A stretch of DNA of 64,000 nt from Nocardioides jiangsuensis (GCF_019679455.1 NZ_JAIEZQ010000002.1:1364001-1428000); one strand, 5' to 3'; positions 8,628 through 18,123 are shown, counted from the stretch's first letter. Numbers and translations: made by a program. Notes: generated by a model from the letters alone, not told the origin.

Positions 8628-9581
8628 TCAGTCCCGGTCGGCGGGTTCCGCCGGTCCGGCCGGCACCGCCGTCGTCGTACGCCGTCGCGCCGTGCTGCGC
8701 ACCAGCAGCCACACCGGCACGCCGACCAGCGCCAGCACCACCGCGAAGGGCAGCACCGCGCCGACCACGGTGAGCGACACGACGACCGCGTCCTCCAGGG
8801 CCTCCCAGCCGTTACGCAGCCCCGCCAGGAAGCCGGCGTCGTCGAGGGGTCCGGGGGGAGCGACGACCTTCTCCGGGAGCGTCAGGGTCAGGCTGATCGT
8901 CGCCATCGAGGTCTTGTCGGCCAGGTAGGCCTGCTGCGCCTGGAGCGAGCTGAGCTCCTGCTCGCGCTCGGTGATCTGGTCCTCGAAGGCGATCAGGTCG
9001 TCGATGTTCGTCGCCGCCCTCTGGAACCGCTGGAGCCGGTCGAGGCTGTTCTGCAGCGTCTGCACGCGCTCCTCGACGTCGATGACCTCGGTGGTCACGT
9101 CCTTGGACGTGGAGTCCGAGAACCGCATGGTGCCGAGGTCCTCGAGCGCGGTCATCACCGCGGCGAACTCGTCGACCGGCACGCGGAGCACGAGCACCGA
9201 GCGCTCGACCTCGCCCTTCCGGTCGTGCGAGGTCTGCTCGTTGTCGATCGTGCCGCCGACGGTGAGCAGCAGGTCGTCGACCTGGCCGCGGAGCTCGTCG
9301 AGGTCCGGGCTGACCACCGAGACACGGCCGGTCCTGATCACCGCGCGGGTCTGCGCCACGGTGCGGGCGGCGGGGGTCCGCGCGCTGTCGGAGCCGCCGG
9401 CGCCGGTGCCCATCGACTCCCGGCCGAGCCCGACGACGCCGTCCTGGGCCACGGCCCCGCCGCTGTCCGCCGACATCGACTCGCTGCCGCCGGAGCAGCC
9501 GGCGACGAGTGCACCGAGCAGCAGGACCGCGGCCGCCGCGCGCAGCCGTCGGGTGGTGGAACCGTGCCTGGTGGGTCTCAT
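8628..9581 (-). CDS. DUF4349 lipoprotein
   Basis: This 317-residue protein has a lipobox (LVAGC, Cys29), a Ser/Gly/Ala-rich spacer, a DUF4349 domain (about 85-260) and a C-terminal membrane helix (about 270-297) followed by an Arg-rich tail. The domain includes a long coiled-coil stretch running from the DVEERVQTLQNSLDRLQRF segment into the TEREQELSSLQAQQ region. The topology implies a periplasm-side domain anchored at both ends. The family function is unknown. GGAGGTGCTGCG precedes the ATG, a strong ribosome binding site. It sits between hemE and hemG on the opposite strand, interrupting the heme genes. Confidence 0.85.
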   Translation of the reverse strand: MRPTRHGSTTRRLRAAAAVLLLGALVAGCSGGSESMSADSGGAVAQDGVVGLGRESMGTGAGGSDSARTPAARTVAQTRAVIRTGRVSVVSPDLDELRGQVDDLLLTVGGTIDNEQTSHDRKGEVERSVLVLRVPVDEFAAVMTALEDLGTMRFSDSTSKDVTTEVIDVEERVQTLQNSLDRLQRFQRAATNIDDLIAFEDQITEREQELSSLQAQQAYLADKTSMATISLTLTLPEKVVAPPGPLDDAGFLAGLRNGWEALEDAVVVSLTVVGAVLPFAVVLALVGVPVWLLVRSTARRRTTTAVPAGPAEPADRD

Positions 9582-9698
9582 CGCAGCACCTCCGGTCGGG
9601 GGGCCGGGACCGACCCTTCTCTGGCACTGTGACGCACCCCATGTCGCCGCGGTTCCGCCGAGTTGGAGTTGTGTCCGTGGGTTTGCCAATCTGTGACC

Positions 9699-11147
9699 GT
9701 GACCCCCAGACCCGCCGCTCCCGCGCCGCCGCACGTCGTCGTGGTCGGCGGTGGCATCTCCGGGCTCGCCGCGGCCGCCTCGCTGAAGCGACGGGCGCCC
9801 GGCCTGCGGGTCACCGTGCTCGAGTCGTCCCCGGCCATCGGCGGCAAGCTCGCGCTCGGCGAGGTCGCCGGGATCACCGTCGACGTGGGGGCGGAGTCGA
9901 TGCTCAACCGCCGCCCGGAGGCCACCTCGCTGGCCCGCGCCGCCGGGCTGGCCGACCGGCTCGTGCACCCCGACACGATCAAGGCGAACCTGTGGACTCG
10001 CGGCGCGATGGTGCCGATGCCGCCCACCCTGATGGGCGTGCCGACCGACGCCCGCGCCCTCGCGGAGAGCGGGGTGATCTCCCGCTCCGGGCTGGCCCGC
10101 GCCGCCCTGGACGCGGTCATGCCCGCGACCCGGCTCGGGGAGCAGGACGTCAGCGTGGGCTGGCTGATCGAGGAGCGCTTCGGCAAGGAGGTCGTGGACC
10201 GGCTCGTCGAGCCGCTGCTCGGCGGCGTGTACGCCGGCCATGCCCGCGAGATCTCGGCACGGGCCGCCGTGCCCCAGGTCGTCGCGCTGCTCGACCGCGA
10301 CAAGTCCATGCTCAAGGCGGCCGCCCAGGCCACCGCCGCCACCTCCGACGTTCCCGTGTTCGCCGGCCTCGTCGGCGGGCTCGGCCAGCTGCCGGCCGCC
10401 GTGGCCGCCTCCGCGGACGTCGACGTCCGCACCGACGCCACCGTGCGCGACCTGGCCCGGCGCAGCGGCGGCGGCTGGAACCTCGTGGTGGGCTCCGCGC
10501 ACGACCCGGAGGTCGTGCAGGCCGAGGCCGTCGTCCTGGCCACACCCGCCCGCGCCACCGCCCGGCTGCTCAGCGACGTGGTGCCCGACGCGACCCTGGA
10601 GCTGGCGCGGGTCGAGTACGCGTCGATGGCCGTGATCACGATGGCCTTCCGGCGCCGCGACTTCCCGGCCACCGAGGGCTCGGGCTTCCTGGTGCCGCCG
10701 GTCGACAAGCGCGACATCAAGGCCGCGACGTACTCCTTCGCCAAGTGGGGGTGGGTCGCCGAGGCCGGGCGCGGCGCCGACCGCGGCGAGGACCTGCTCG
10801 TGATGCGCTGCTCGATCGGCCGGCACCGCGAGGAGCACGTGCTCCAGGTCGAGGACGAGGAGCTGGTGCAGCTGGCGCTCGAGGACCTCAGCGCCGCCGT
10901 CGGGCTGTCGGTGCGGCCGGTGGACTGGCACGTGCAGCGGTGGGGCGGCGGGTTGCCCCAGTACGCCGTCGGCCACGTCGACCGCGTCCGCCGCGTGCGC
11001 GCCTCGGTGGCGAAGGTCCCGGGGCTCGCGGTGTGCGGCGCGGCGTACGACGGGCTCGGCATCCCGGCCTGCGTCGCGTCGGCGGAGCTCGCCGCCACCC
11101 AGGTGCTCGACGCCTTGGACGAACAGGGAGAATGGACCCATGACTGA
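9699..11147 (+). CDS. hemG: protoporphyrinogen/coproporphyrinogen oxidase (HemG/HemY type)
   Basis: This 482-residue flavoprotein begins with the FAD dinucleotide-binding motif [14 protein letters not shown], followed by [14 protein letters not shown]. The [11 protein letters not shown] segment and the C-terminal [17 protein letters not shown]-like FAD motif (here CVASAEL) fit the HemY family. In actinobacteria with HemQ it is expected to oxidise coproporphyrinogen III to coproporphyrin III (also called CgoX). I chose GTG 9699 because CAATCT lies 6 nt upstream as a possible leaderless -10; GTG 9693 is the alternative. Its end overlaps hemQ by 8 nt. Confidence 0.93.
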   Translation: MTPRPAAPAPPHVVVVGGGISGLAAAASLKRRAPGLRVTVLESSPAIGGKLALGEVAGITVDVGAESMLNRRPEATSLARAAGLADRLVHPDTIKANLWTRGAMVPMPPTLMGVPTDARALAESGVISRSGLARAALDAVMPATRLGEQDVSVGWLIEERFGKEVVDRLVEPLLGGVYAGHAREISARAAVPQVVALLDRDKSMLKAAAQATAATSDVPVFAGLVGGLGQLPAAVAASADVDVRTDATVRDLARRSGGGWNLVVGSAHDPEVVQAEAVVLATPARATARLLSDVVPDATLELARVEYASMAVITMAFRRRDFPATEGSGFLVPPVDKRDIKAATYSFAKWGWVAEAGRGADRGEDLLVMRCSIGRHREEHVLQVEDEELVQLALEDLSAAVGLSVRPVDWHVQRWGGGLPQYAVGHVDRVRRVRASVAKVPGLAVCGAAYDGLGIPACVASAELAATQVLDALDEQGEWTHD

Positions 11148-11856
11148 AGCCGTCAAGCGCCCCCACCAGGGGAAGGCAGCCAAGGACCTCAACGACACGA
11201 TCCGGTACACGATGTGGTCGGTGTTCCACCTGCGTGACGTGATCGGGGACGGCGACCGCGCGGCCGAGGCCAACGAGGTCGAGAAGCTGTTCGAGGAGCT
11301 CGCCGCCTCCGACGTGACGGTCCGCGGGCTGTACGACGTCTCGGGCCTGCGCGCCGACGCCGAGCTCATGGTGTGGTGGCACGCCGAGGACTCCGACGAC
11401 CTCCAGCGCGCCTACCACCGGTTCCGCCGTACGGCGTTCGGCTCCCGGCTGGACCCGGTGTGGTCGCAGATGGCGCTGCACCGTCCCGCGGAGTTCAACA
11501 AGAGCCACATCCCGGCGTTCCTCGCCGACGAGGAGCCCCGCGACTACGTCTGCGTCTACCCGTTCGTGCGGTCCTACGAGTGGTACCTGCTCGAGGACGA
11601 GGAGCGTCGCCGGATGCTCGCCGAGCACGGCATGATGGCGCGCGGCTACCCCGACGTGCGGGCGAACACGGTGGCGTCGTTCGCGCTCGGCGACTACGAG
11701 TGGCTGCTGGCGTTCGAGGCCAACGACCTCTCCCGGATCGTGGACCTGATGCGGCACCTGCGCGCCTCCGACGCCCGGCGTCACGTGCGTGAGGAGGTGC
11801 CGTTCTACACCGGGCGCCGCCGTACCCCGACCGAGCTGCTCACCGAGCTGCCCTGA
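11140..11856 (+). CDS. hemQ: coproheme decarboxylase (HemQ/ChdC)
   Basis: This 238-residue member of the chlorite-dismutase-like family converts coproheme to heme b by two peroxide-dependent oxidative decarboxylations. The segment [16 protein letters not shown] contains the tyrosines expected for catalysis, and [20 protein letters not shown] is the conserved heme-pocket region with the proximal His candidate. The ATG is preceded by GGGAGAATGGACCC and lies 8 nt inside hemG, so translation is coupled. Together with hemE and hemG it shows that heme is made through coproporphyrin rather than protoporphyrin. A ferrochelatase gene is not in the window. Confidence 0.94.
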   Translation: MTEAVKRPHQGKAAKDLNDTIRYTMWSVFHLRDVIGDGDRAAEANEVEKLFEELAASDVTVRGLYDVSGLRADAELMVWWHAEDSDDLQRAYHRFRRTAFGSRLDPVWSQMALHRPAEFNKSHIPAFLADEEPRDYVCVYPFVRSYEWYLLEDEERRRMLAEHGMMARGYPDVRANTVASFALGDYEWLLAFEANDLSRIVDLMRHLRASDARRHVREEVPFYTGRRRTPTELLTELP

Positions 11857-11888
11857 CCCGTCGCGTCCGACCGCTGACCGGGCGCCGC

Positions 11889-11966
11889 TCGGACGTGCAC
11901 TCGAGGCGGCTCCGTGGCTGGTCACCGCTCGGCGGGCGGCGTACGGCGCGGCGACTGCACGTCCGA
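11889..11966. terminator. inverted repeat between convergent hemQ and msrB
   Basis: 11-bp perfect arms (11889-11899 and 11956-11966, TCGGACGTGCA and its complement) are separated by 56 nt of GC-rich sequence between two gene ends. It could be a terminator or a long-range RNA hairpin. The large loop lowers confidence. Confidence 0.3.
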
Positions 11967-11988
11967 CCGGCTGCCTGCCCGGAGGGGC

Positions 11989-12396
11989 TCAGGCCTCGCC
12001 GGGCTCCAGCGTCAGGCTGATCGAGTTGATGCAGTAGCGCTGGTCGGTCGGCGTGCCGTACCCCTCGCCCTCGAAGACGTGGCCCAGGTGCGAGCCGCAG
12101 CTCGCGCAGCGCACCTCGACGCGCTTCATCCCGAGCGAGCCGTCCTCGATGTACTCGACCCGGTCCTCGGCGAGCGGCGCGTAGAACGACGGCCAGCCGC
12201 AGTGGGAGTCGAACTTCGTCTCCGACCGGAACAGCTCCGCCTGGCAGGCCCGGCAGCGGTAGACCCCGACCTCCTTGCTGTCGGTGTACTCCCCGGTGTG
12301 GGGGCGCTCGGTGCCGGCCTGGCGCAGCACGGCGTACTCGTCGGGGGAGAGCTGCTCGCGCCACTCCTCGTCGCTCTTGGAGACCTGGTAACCCAT
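11989..12396 (-). CDS. msrB: peptide-methionine (R)-S-oxide reductase
   Basis: This 135-residue cytosolic enzyme reduces methionine-R-sulfoxide in proteins. The two zinc CxxC motifs (CRAC and CASC) frame the fold. The catalytic Cys is in RYCINSISL, with the substrate-site segments HCGWPSFY and GHVFEGEG. The length is typical of a free-standing MsrB. TAGCCT with a 6-nt spacer precedes the ATG. The gene converges with hemQ, so an oxidative-stress repair enzyme lies next to peroxide-using heme synthesis, although there is no shared promoter. Confidence 0.96.
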   Translation of the reverse strand: MGYQVSKSDEEWREQLSPDEYAVLRQAGTERPHTGEYTDSKEVGVYRCRACQAELFRSETKFDSHCGWPSFYAPLAEDRVEYIEDGSLGMKRVEVRCASCGSHLGHVFEGEGYGTPTDQRYCINSISLTLEPGEA

Positions 12397-12402
12397 GGGC
12401 CC

Positions 12403-12408
12403 AGGCTA
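12403..12408 (-). promoter_or_regulatory. leaderless -10 box of msrB
   Basis: TAGCCT, then gggccc, then ATG at 12396 on the minus strand. Confidence 0.55.
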
Positions 12409-12422
12409 CCGAGCAACGACAA

Positions 12423-12455
12423 GGGCCGGCCCCTCCGCGAAGGAGGGACCGGCCC
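12423..12455 (-). terminator. rho-independent-like terminator of the secreted nuclease gene
   Basis: A 14-position stem with one C/A mismatch (12423-12436 with 12442-12455) and a 5-nt loop, downstream of the nuclease stop at 12487. On the minus strand it is followed by CTTGTCGTTG, a weak T-rich tail. It also insulates the msrB promoter. Confidence 0.7.
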
Positions 12456-12486
12456 CGGTCACCGCACGGCGGCTACCCGTCGCGCG

Positions 12487-14877
12487 CTACTTCTTGAACT
12501 GGTTGGGGTTCCCGAGCCGGACCACCTGCGGGTCGTGGTCGGAGATCTGGTCGTTGAACTCCGCGTTCACGTGCACGATGTCGTAGGCGTAGGTGTCCCT
12601 GACGAACCGCGACGACAGCAGGATGTGGTCGAGCACCTGGCTGTTGCCCTCGTACACGTAGGTGTACTGCTCGTCGGCCGGCAGCGTGCGCGGCAGGTCG
12701 GTCAGCGCTCCCTCGCCCGAGCCGACGAGGATGTCGACGGTCTCGGAGAACTGGAAGTCGTTGATGTCGCCGAGCACCGCGACGCGGCTGTTCTTGTTGG
12801 CCGCGAGCAGCTCGTCGACGAACGCCCGGACCTCCCGCGCCTGCTGGTGCCGCTTGACCTCGGAGCTGCGCTCGGCGGGCTGCCACCGGCCGAACAGCGG
12901 GTCGTCGCCGCCCTTGGAGCCGAAGTGGTTGGCGACCACGAAGAACGTCTTGTCGTTCCAGACGAACTCGCCGACCAGCGGGACGCGGCTGCCGTCCCAG
13001 GCGGGGGAGTCCGGGGCCACCCGGGCCGGGGACGTGGTCAGGTGCGCGTCGCCGTCGGCGTCGGTGTACACGCTCGCCGGCGTCGTCGAGGTCGCCTCGC
13101 CGCGGTCGACGAACTGCACGCCGCGGTCGGTGCGGAACAGGAACGCCACCCGGATGTTGCCGCCCGGCTCGCCGCCCTCACGGTTGTAGACCGGGTCGAT
13201 CTGGCGCCAGTCGTACGTCGGGCCGCCGGCCGCGGTGATCGCGGCGACGAGCCGGTCGAGGGTCTGGTCGGCCGCGGACGAGCCGGACATCACCGGTCCG
13301 TCGTTGTCCTGGACCTCCTCGAGACCCACCACGTCGGGGGCCTTCAGGTTCCCGACGATCTGCGCCGCGAGCGCGTCGAACTTCTCCTGCGGGTCGAGCG
13401 CGTCGAGGTTCTCCACGTTGTACGACGCCAGCGAGAACTCCTTCGCGCCGGCGGCGGCGGTGGTCTCGCGCTGGAGGCCGCCCGGCACGACGGTCGGCGT
13501 GGTCCAGGGCTGGAGCTTGAAGTTCGCGAAGCCGTAGTCGACCACCCCGACCGTCGTACCGGCGAAGCCGTCCCCGGTGGTCGCGGTCGCGGGCGCCGAC
13601 AGGAGGTCGTCGACGAGGATCCGCTCGGGGTTGAAGTCGCCGGCGCTGACGTAGACGCCGCCGCGGGCGGTGTGCTGGGTGGCGCCGGCGGGGACCACGG
13701 GGGTCTCGCCGAAGCGGGAGGTGGGGCCGACGACCCGGGCCTGCTCGATGCCGGCGACCATGCCCTCCATCGACTCCCAGAAGTCGATGCCGTCGGTGGT
13801 GGCGTCGAAGCTGCCGGAGGTCTCGACCGAGCCGGTCGCGTCGTCGTCGATGACCGCCGTCGGGGGCACGCGGCCGCCCGGGCCGACGATCGTGGTCGCG
13901 GGCTGCGCCGGCGCGGTGCCGACGACCGTGACCAGCGGGGACCCGGCGATCTCGGTGGTGGTCAGGTTGGTGCCGGTCGCCCCGCCGGGCCGGAACTCGG
14001 TGACGTCGCCGGTGACCGTCACGCGGGTGCCCACGGCCGGCGTGCTGGAGGGTCGGTAGACGAAGACGCCCTCACTGGTGGCGACGTCGTCGTCGGGGGT
14101 CTCCGACTGCATCCAGAAACCGTCGGACTTGGTGGCGGTGACGACACCCGGCACCCGGGCGACGGTCGCGCCGGCGACGGGGGAGAGGTGCGCGGCCCCC
14201 TGGACGTCGTGGATCTGGAGGCCTTCGAGCGGCGGCGGGGGCGGGGGCGGCTCCTCGCCGCCGGTGCTGCTGACCGGTGAGGGGTCACGGGCGATGAAGT
14301 TCAGCTGGTTGTCGTCGGTGTCGGTGCCCCGTCGCGCGGCGGCGGTCGTGTTGTCGAGGCCGGGGGCGGCGCCGGGGCCCTCGTACTCGTTGGCGGTGCC
14401 GTAGCCGACGAAGTCCTTCACACCCGACGCGGTGGCGCAGGCGGGGTAGCAGCCGGAGAGGGCGGTGCCGCTCTGGACGAGCGCGACCTTGCCGTTGCTG
14501 CCGGACATCGCGATCGTGCCGACGGCGTCGGGCGTGGGCAGGTCCGTCGTACCGCCGGAGCCCTTCGCCTCCTGGACCAGGTAGCGCTGGCCCGGCGCGA
14601 TGGTGCCGGTGAGCGGGGTCCGCTGCCAGGAGGTGCCGGTGGCGCTGGCGTACTGGACCGTCCAGCCGTCGACGGAGACCGGGACGCTGCCGGTGTTGTG
14701 CAGCTCGACGAAGTCGTTGCGGTAGGTGGCGCCGCTGTTGCCGCCGCCTCCGTAGACCTCGGAGATGACGACGTCGGCCGAGACGGCGGTGGCGGGGGCG
14801 GACGGAAGGGCGATGGTGCCCGCGGCGATCAGCGCCGAGGCGACACCGGTGAGGGCTGTCCGGGTAGGACGGGACAC
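12487..14877 (-). CDS. secreted ExeM/NucH-type endonuclease with lamin-tail domain
   Basis: This 796-residue exported protein has a Sec signal ending near SAPATA. A lamin-tail domain follows (about 34-150, starting VVISEVYGGGGNSGA). Next come a Pro-rich linker (EEPPPPPPPLEG), an OB-like segment (about 220-330) and a C-terminal endonuclease/exonuclease/phosphatase domain (about 480-796). Catalytic-type motifs visible are ASYNVENLD, VVGLEEVQDND, DINDFQF and ISDHDPQV. Family members are extracellular DNases that help nutrient scavenging or biofilm remodelling. GGAGGAACCCTC precedes the GTG start. The protein has no obvious sortase or membrane anchor at its C-terminus. Confidence 0.88.
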   Translation of the reverse strand: MSRPTRTALTGVASALIAAGTIALPSAPATAVSADVVISEVYGGGGNSGATYRNDFVELHNTGSVPVSVDGWTVQYASATGTSWQRTPLTGTIAPGQRYLVQEAKGSGGTTDLPTPDAVGTIAMSGSNGKVALVQSGTALSGCYPACATASGVKDFVGYGTANEYEGPGAAPGLDNTTAAARRGTDTDDNQLNFIARDPSPVSSTGGEEPPPPPPPLEGLQIHDVQGAAHLSPVAGATVARVPGVVTATKSDGFWMQSETPDDDVATSEGVFVYRPSSTPAVGTRVTVTGDVTEFRPGGATGTNLTTTEIAGSPLVTVVGTAPAQPATTIVGPGGRVPPTAVIDDDATGSVETSGSFDATTDGIDFWESMEGMVAGIEQARVVGPTSRFGETPVVPAGATQHTARGGVYVSAGDFNPERILVDDLLSAPATATTGDGFAGTTVGVVDYGFANFKLQPWTTPTVVPGGLQRETTAAAGAKEFSLASYNVENLDALDPQEKFDALAAQIVGNLKAPDVVGLEEVQDNDGPVMSGSSAADQTLDRLVAAITAAGGPTYDWRQIDPVYNREGGEPGGNIRVAFLFRTDRGVQFVDRGEATSTTPASVYTDADGDAHLTTSPARVAPDSPAWDGSRVPLVGEFVWNDKTFFVVANHFGSKGGDDPLFGRWQPAERSSEVKRHQQAREVRAFVDELLAANKNSRVAVLGDINDFQFSETVDILVGSGEGALTDLPRTLPADEQYTYVYEGNSQVLDHILLSSRFVRDTYAYDIVHVNAEFNDQISDHDPQVVRLGNPNQFKK

Positions 14878-15021
14878 GAGGGTTCCTCCGTGGGTGCGAG
14901 TGGTCCGGGAGTGATTCCCGAGACACAGGTCACCTTAGGTAAACTCCCCGACCGAGGCGACGCTTTCGCCATAGTTTCGCCCGGCCTCCCCGGTTTGTCT
15001 CCGGGGGCTGGACGGCCCGCC

Positions 15022-15027
15022 TAGATT
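15022..15027 (+). promoter_or_regulatory. leaderless -10 box of the LigD-type polymerase gene
   Basis: TAGATT, then a 7-nt spacer, then ATG 15035. Confidence 0.5.
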
Positions 15028-15034
15028 TGAGGTC

Positions 15035-16111
15035 ATGGCCAGTCCCGCGACCGAGATCGACGCAGCCGGGCGCACGCTGCGCGTCTCCAACCCCGACCGG
15101 GTGATCTACCAGGCGACCGCGTGGTCCGCGGAGGTCACGAAGCTGCAGGTGGTGGAGTACTACCTCGCCGTGGCGCCGGGCATCCTCCGCGCCCTCGACC
15201 ACCGGCCCACCACGCTCGAGCGCTGGCCGAAGGGCGTGTACGAGGGCATCGTGCGCTCCACCCGGGAGGACCCGCACGGCGACGCGTTCTACCAGAAGCG
15301 CGTCCCGCGGGGAGCCCCGTCGTACGTCGACACCGCCCGGATCATGTTCCCGTCGGGCCGTCACGCGGACGAGGTCTGCCCGACCGAGCCGGCCGTCGTC
15401 GCGTGGGCGGCGCAGATGGGCACGCTGACCTTCCACCCGTGGCCGGTGCGTGCCGCGGACGTCGACCACCCCGACGAGCTGCGGATCGACCTCGACCCGC
15501 AGCCGGGGACGGACTTCGCGGACGCGGTGCGGGTCGCGGGAGCGGCGCGCGAGCTGCTCGAGGACCTCGGGATGCGCGGTTTCCCGAAGACGAGCGGCAA
15601 CCGGGGTGTGCACGTCTACGTGCGGATCGAGCCGCGGTGGACCTTCACCGACGTCCGGCACGCCGCGATCGCGTTCGGGCGCGAGCTCGAGCGCCGTACC
15701 CCCAGGGTCACCACGAAGTGGTGGAAGGAGGAGCGCGGGCAGAACATCTTCGTCGACTACAACCAGAACTCCCGCGACCGCACGATCGCGAGCGCCTACA
15801 GCCTGCGGCCGATCGAGGGCGCGCCGGTGTCGACGCCGGTGACCTGGGAGGAGCTCCCCGACGTCGACCCGAAGGCGTTCAACCTGCACACGGTGCCCGC
15901 GCGGTTCGCCGAGGTCGGCGACCTGCACGAGGCGATCGACGACGAGCACCACTCGCTCGAGCCGCTGCTCGAGCTCTACGCCCGGGACGAGGAGGCGGGG
16001 CTCGGGGACATGCCGTACCCGCCCGACTACCCGAAGATGCCGGGCGAGCCGCCCAGGGTCCAGCCGAGCCGCAAGAACGCCGCGAACTGGGAGAGCCCGG
16101 ACGGAGGCTGA
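15035..16111 (+). CDS. ligD: stand-alone NHEJ polymerase/primase domain (LigD PolDom type)
   Basis: This 358-residue protein carries only the archaeo-eukaryotic primase-like polymerase domain of LigD, without ligase or phosphoesterase parts. The catalytic metal motif ELRIDLDPQPG (DxD), FPKTSGNRGVHVYVRI and the late IFVDYNQNSRDRTI segment are conserved PolDom blocks. It should extend or fill DNA ends, preferring ribonucleotides, during non-homologous end joining. It starts at ATG 15035 behind a leaderless box. A separate ATP-dependent ligase lies 9 kb away (25344-26456), which suggests end-joining functions split over several genes. No Ku gene is in the window. Confidence 0.9.
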   Translation: MASPATEIDAAGRTLRVSNPDRVIYQATAWSAEVTKLQVVEYYLAVAPGILRALDHRPTTLERWPKGVYEGIVRSTREDPHGDAFYQKRVPRGAPSYVDTARIMFPSGRHADEVCPTEPAVVAWAAQMGTLTFHPWPVRAADVDHPDELRIDLDPQPGTDFADAVRVAGAARELLEDLGMRGFPKTSGNRGVHVYVRIEPRWTFTDVRHAAIAFGRELERRTPRVTTKWWKEERGQNIFVDYNQNSRDRTIASAYSLRPIEGAPVSTPVTWEELPDVDPKAFNLHTVPARFAEVGDLHEAIDDEHHSLEPLLELYARDEEAGLGDMPYPPDYPKMPGEPPRVQPSRKNAANWESPDGG

Positions 16112-16138
16112 GAGGCCAGGAGCGCCGTGCACGCCCGA

Positions 16139-16167
16139 CGGCCGGCGGTGCGGAAGACCGCTGGCCG
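16139..16167. terminator. stem-loop between convergent genes
   Basis: An 11-position stem with one mismatch (16139-16149 with 16157-16167) and a 7-nt loop lies between the polymerase-domain gene and the opposing VOC gene. Confidence 0.45.
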
Positions 16168-16194
16168 ACCGGCCATGGACGGGTCCCGGGGCAG

Positions 16195-16602
16195 CTACGA
16201 GGCCGGTGGCTCCTCGACCACGGCGATGTGGTTGCCGTCCGGGTCTCGCAGCATGAACATGAGTGGTGCCCCGGGTGTGCGCATCGGCTCCGGATCGAGG
16301 TCGATGCCGCCGATGGCGCTCAGGCGCGCGTGCTCGGACAGCACGTCAGGGGTCTCCACACCGATCGAGCCGCCGCCAGGCTCGCCACCCATCGGCGGAT
16401 TGAGCGCTAGCCGCGCCCGCGACCCGGGCGGGGCCACCTCCAACCAGCGCATCTCGTCGTGCTCCCCGAACCGGGTGTCACTGCGCACCTCGAAGCCGAG
16501 CTTCTCGGTGTAGAAGGCGAGGGCCGCGTCCTGGTCGGCCACCGCGAACATGGCCACGCCGATGTTCGAGACGGTTGTCGGGCTGTGCGTCGTGTGTGTC
16601 AT
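16195..16602 (-). CDS. VOC family (glyoxalase-like) protein
   Basis: This 135-residue protein has two paired beta-alpha-beta-beta-beta modules of the vicinal oxygen chelate fold. The first runs from NIGVAMFAVADQDAALAFY; the second ends in MFMLRDPDGNHIAVVEE, with the metal-site Glu near the end. The family includes glyoxalases, dioxygenases and antibiotic-binding proteins, and the substrate is not evident. The ATG is at 16602 with AGGTC directly upstream. No operon partner is present; the SpoIIE-type phosphatase gene is divergent. Confidence 0.87.
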   Translation of the reverse strand: MTHTTHSPTTVSNIGVAMFAVADQDAALAFYTEKLGFEVRSDTRFGEHDEMRWLEVAPPGSRARLALNPPMGGEPGGGSIGVETPDVLSEHARLSAIGGIDLDPEPMRTPGAPLMFMLRDPDGNHIAVVEEPPAS

Positions 16603-16743
16603 GACCTATGGACCTGCCGAGCAGTCGAAACTCATCGGCCCCCGCGGTGTCGCGTCGAGAGGGACGAGGGAGTCCGTCCGAGTGGTGGCCCACGCCGGTC
16701 CGACGCGGGTCCAAGGGCCCTGGGAGAGGGGCGTGATCGCGCC

Positions 16744-16749
16744 TAGACT
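16744..16749 (+). promoter_or_regulatory. leaderless -10 box of SpoIIE-type phosphatase gene
   Basis: TAGACT, ccggca, ATG 16756. Confidence 0.55.
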
Positions 16750-16755
16750 CCGGCA

Positions 16756-18075
16756 ATGGAGCGGGGAAGGGGGCTCAGAGCTGTGGCGAGCGTGCTGGAC
16801 GCTGCGGAGGCCGCCTCGCCGGTCGAGGCGGTCGAGGCGGTGACGAGCGAGCTCCGTCGCGCGTTGGGAGCCACGTCGGCGTCCTTCCTCATCGCCGACC
16901 TGTCAGGGCGGGCCATGGTCCGTCTCGCGCACGTCCGGCTGCCGGCCGCGGGGGCCCCCCGCAACAGCAGGCGCCTCGCAGAGGGCGAACGGCGCGATGT
17001 CGAGGAGTCCGCGACGGTGATGGCGTTCGACGGCGGAGCGGTGGAGCAGGCGGTGCGCACGCAGGAGGTGCGCGTTCTCGGACCCGACCAGCAGCCTGAG
17101 GTCCCCGGTCGTCCGGACCAGTGGATGGTGCTCGCGCCCGTGACCTCGCGCGGCGAGGCCATCGGCCTGTTGGAGCTGTGCCTTCCGGAGGAGCCCGACG
17201 GCGAGACGGTGCGCGAGATCGCGCAGCTCGCGCACCTGCTCGCGTTCGTGGTGATCGCCAACCGACGCCACACCGACCTGTACGAGTGGGGGCAGCGCAC
17301 CCGACCGCTCAGCCTGTCGGCGGAGATCCAGCACCGGCTGCTCGCCGGACCCCAGACCTGTGAGGCCGGGTCCTTCACGCTCTCCGGCTGGCTGGAGCCG
17401 GCAGCGGGCATCGCCGGCGACACGTTCGACTTCAGCTTGGCGCGCGACGTGCTGCACCTGTCGTTGACCGACGCGATGGGTCACGGTGTGGGTGCTGCCC
17501 TGAACGCCACGCTGTGTGTGGGGAGTCTCCGCAACACCCGCAACGAGGGCCTGTCGCTGCTCGACCAGGTCACCGCGGCCAACCTGGCCCTGGCCGAGCA
17601 TGCCGCCGTCGGCATGCTCGAGGACTACGTGACGGGACTGATCGGCCGCGTCGACCTGCGCACCGGAGCCATGGAGCTGGTCAATGCCGGGCACGTCGCC
17701 CCGTACCTCGCTCGCGGCTCACGCGTCTCCGCCGTGGAGCTGCCCGTCGACTTCCCGCTCGGGCTGTTCCTCGACAGCACCTATCGCGGCAGCCGTGTGC
17801 ACCTGGAGCCCGGCGACCGGTTCGTCTTGGTCACGGACGGGATGCTCGAGCGCAACGCCGCCGACCTCGACCTTCCCGCAGCGATCACCGAGACACGGCT
17901 GCTCCACCCGCGAGAGGCGGTTCGCGCGCTGGCGGACCGCGTGCTGGATGCGACCGGCCACGCCCTCAGTGACGACGCCACCGTCCTCTGCCTGGACTGG
18001 CACGGCGGGCACGGCCGCGACCGCGGCAGCATCCACGGCGCCGAGCCGGGGCGGGCGAGCCAGCCTCTCCCCTGA
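16756..18075 (+). CDS. GAF-like plus SpoIIE (PP2C) phosphatase
   Basis: The 439-residue protein has an N-terminal GAF-like sensor region (about 15-165) and a C-terminal PPM/SpoIIE phosphatase domain (about 200-415). Metal-binding acidic motifs are retained: IAGDTFDF, LTDAMGHGVGAA, VTDGMLERN and SDDATVLCL, so it should be active. Such enzymes dephosphorylate anti-sigma-factor antagonists or other Ser/Thr-phosphorylated partners. There is no membrane segment. It is followed 60 nt later by a TPR-LuxR regulator with its own leaderless promoter. A shared signalling role with that regulator is only a contextual guess. Confidence 0.87.
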   Translation: MERGRGLRAVASVLDAAEAASPVEAVEAVTSELRRALGATSASFLIADLSGRAMVRLAHVRLPAAGAPRNSRRLAEGERRDVEESATVMAFDGGAVEQAVRTQEVRVLGPDQQPEVPGRPDQWMVLAPVTSRGEAIGLLELCLPEEPDGETVREIAQLAHLLAFVVIANRRHTDLYEWGQRTRPLSLSAEIQHRLLAGPQTCEAGSFTLSGWLEPAAGIAGDTFDFSLARDVLHLSLTDAMGHGVGAALNATLCVGSLRNTRNEGLSLLDQVTAANLALAEHAAVGMLEDYVTGLIGRVDLRTGAMELVNAGHVAPYLARGSRVSAVELPVDFPLGLFLDSTYRGSRVHLEPGDRFVLVTDGMLERNAADLDLPAAITETRLLHPREAVRALADRVLDATGHALSDDATVLCLDWHGGHGRDRGSIHGAEPGRASQPLP

Positions 18076-18123
18076 GCGTGCCCGCCTCCGGGTGCGTCCG
18101 GTGACGCGGCCGGACCGGCGTCG

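Noticed and set aside
8628-11369. Very long minus-strand frame running through hemG
   Set aside because: Only the part up to 9581 has a signal peptide, lipobox and family similarity. The upstream extension is antisense to hemG and reads as His/Asp/Arg-rich shadow sequence typical of high-GC DNA.
14930-16132. 400-residue frame antisense to the LigD-type polymerase gene
   Set aside because: No recognisable domain, shadow composition, while the plus strand has catalytic motifs and a promoter.
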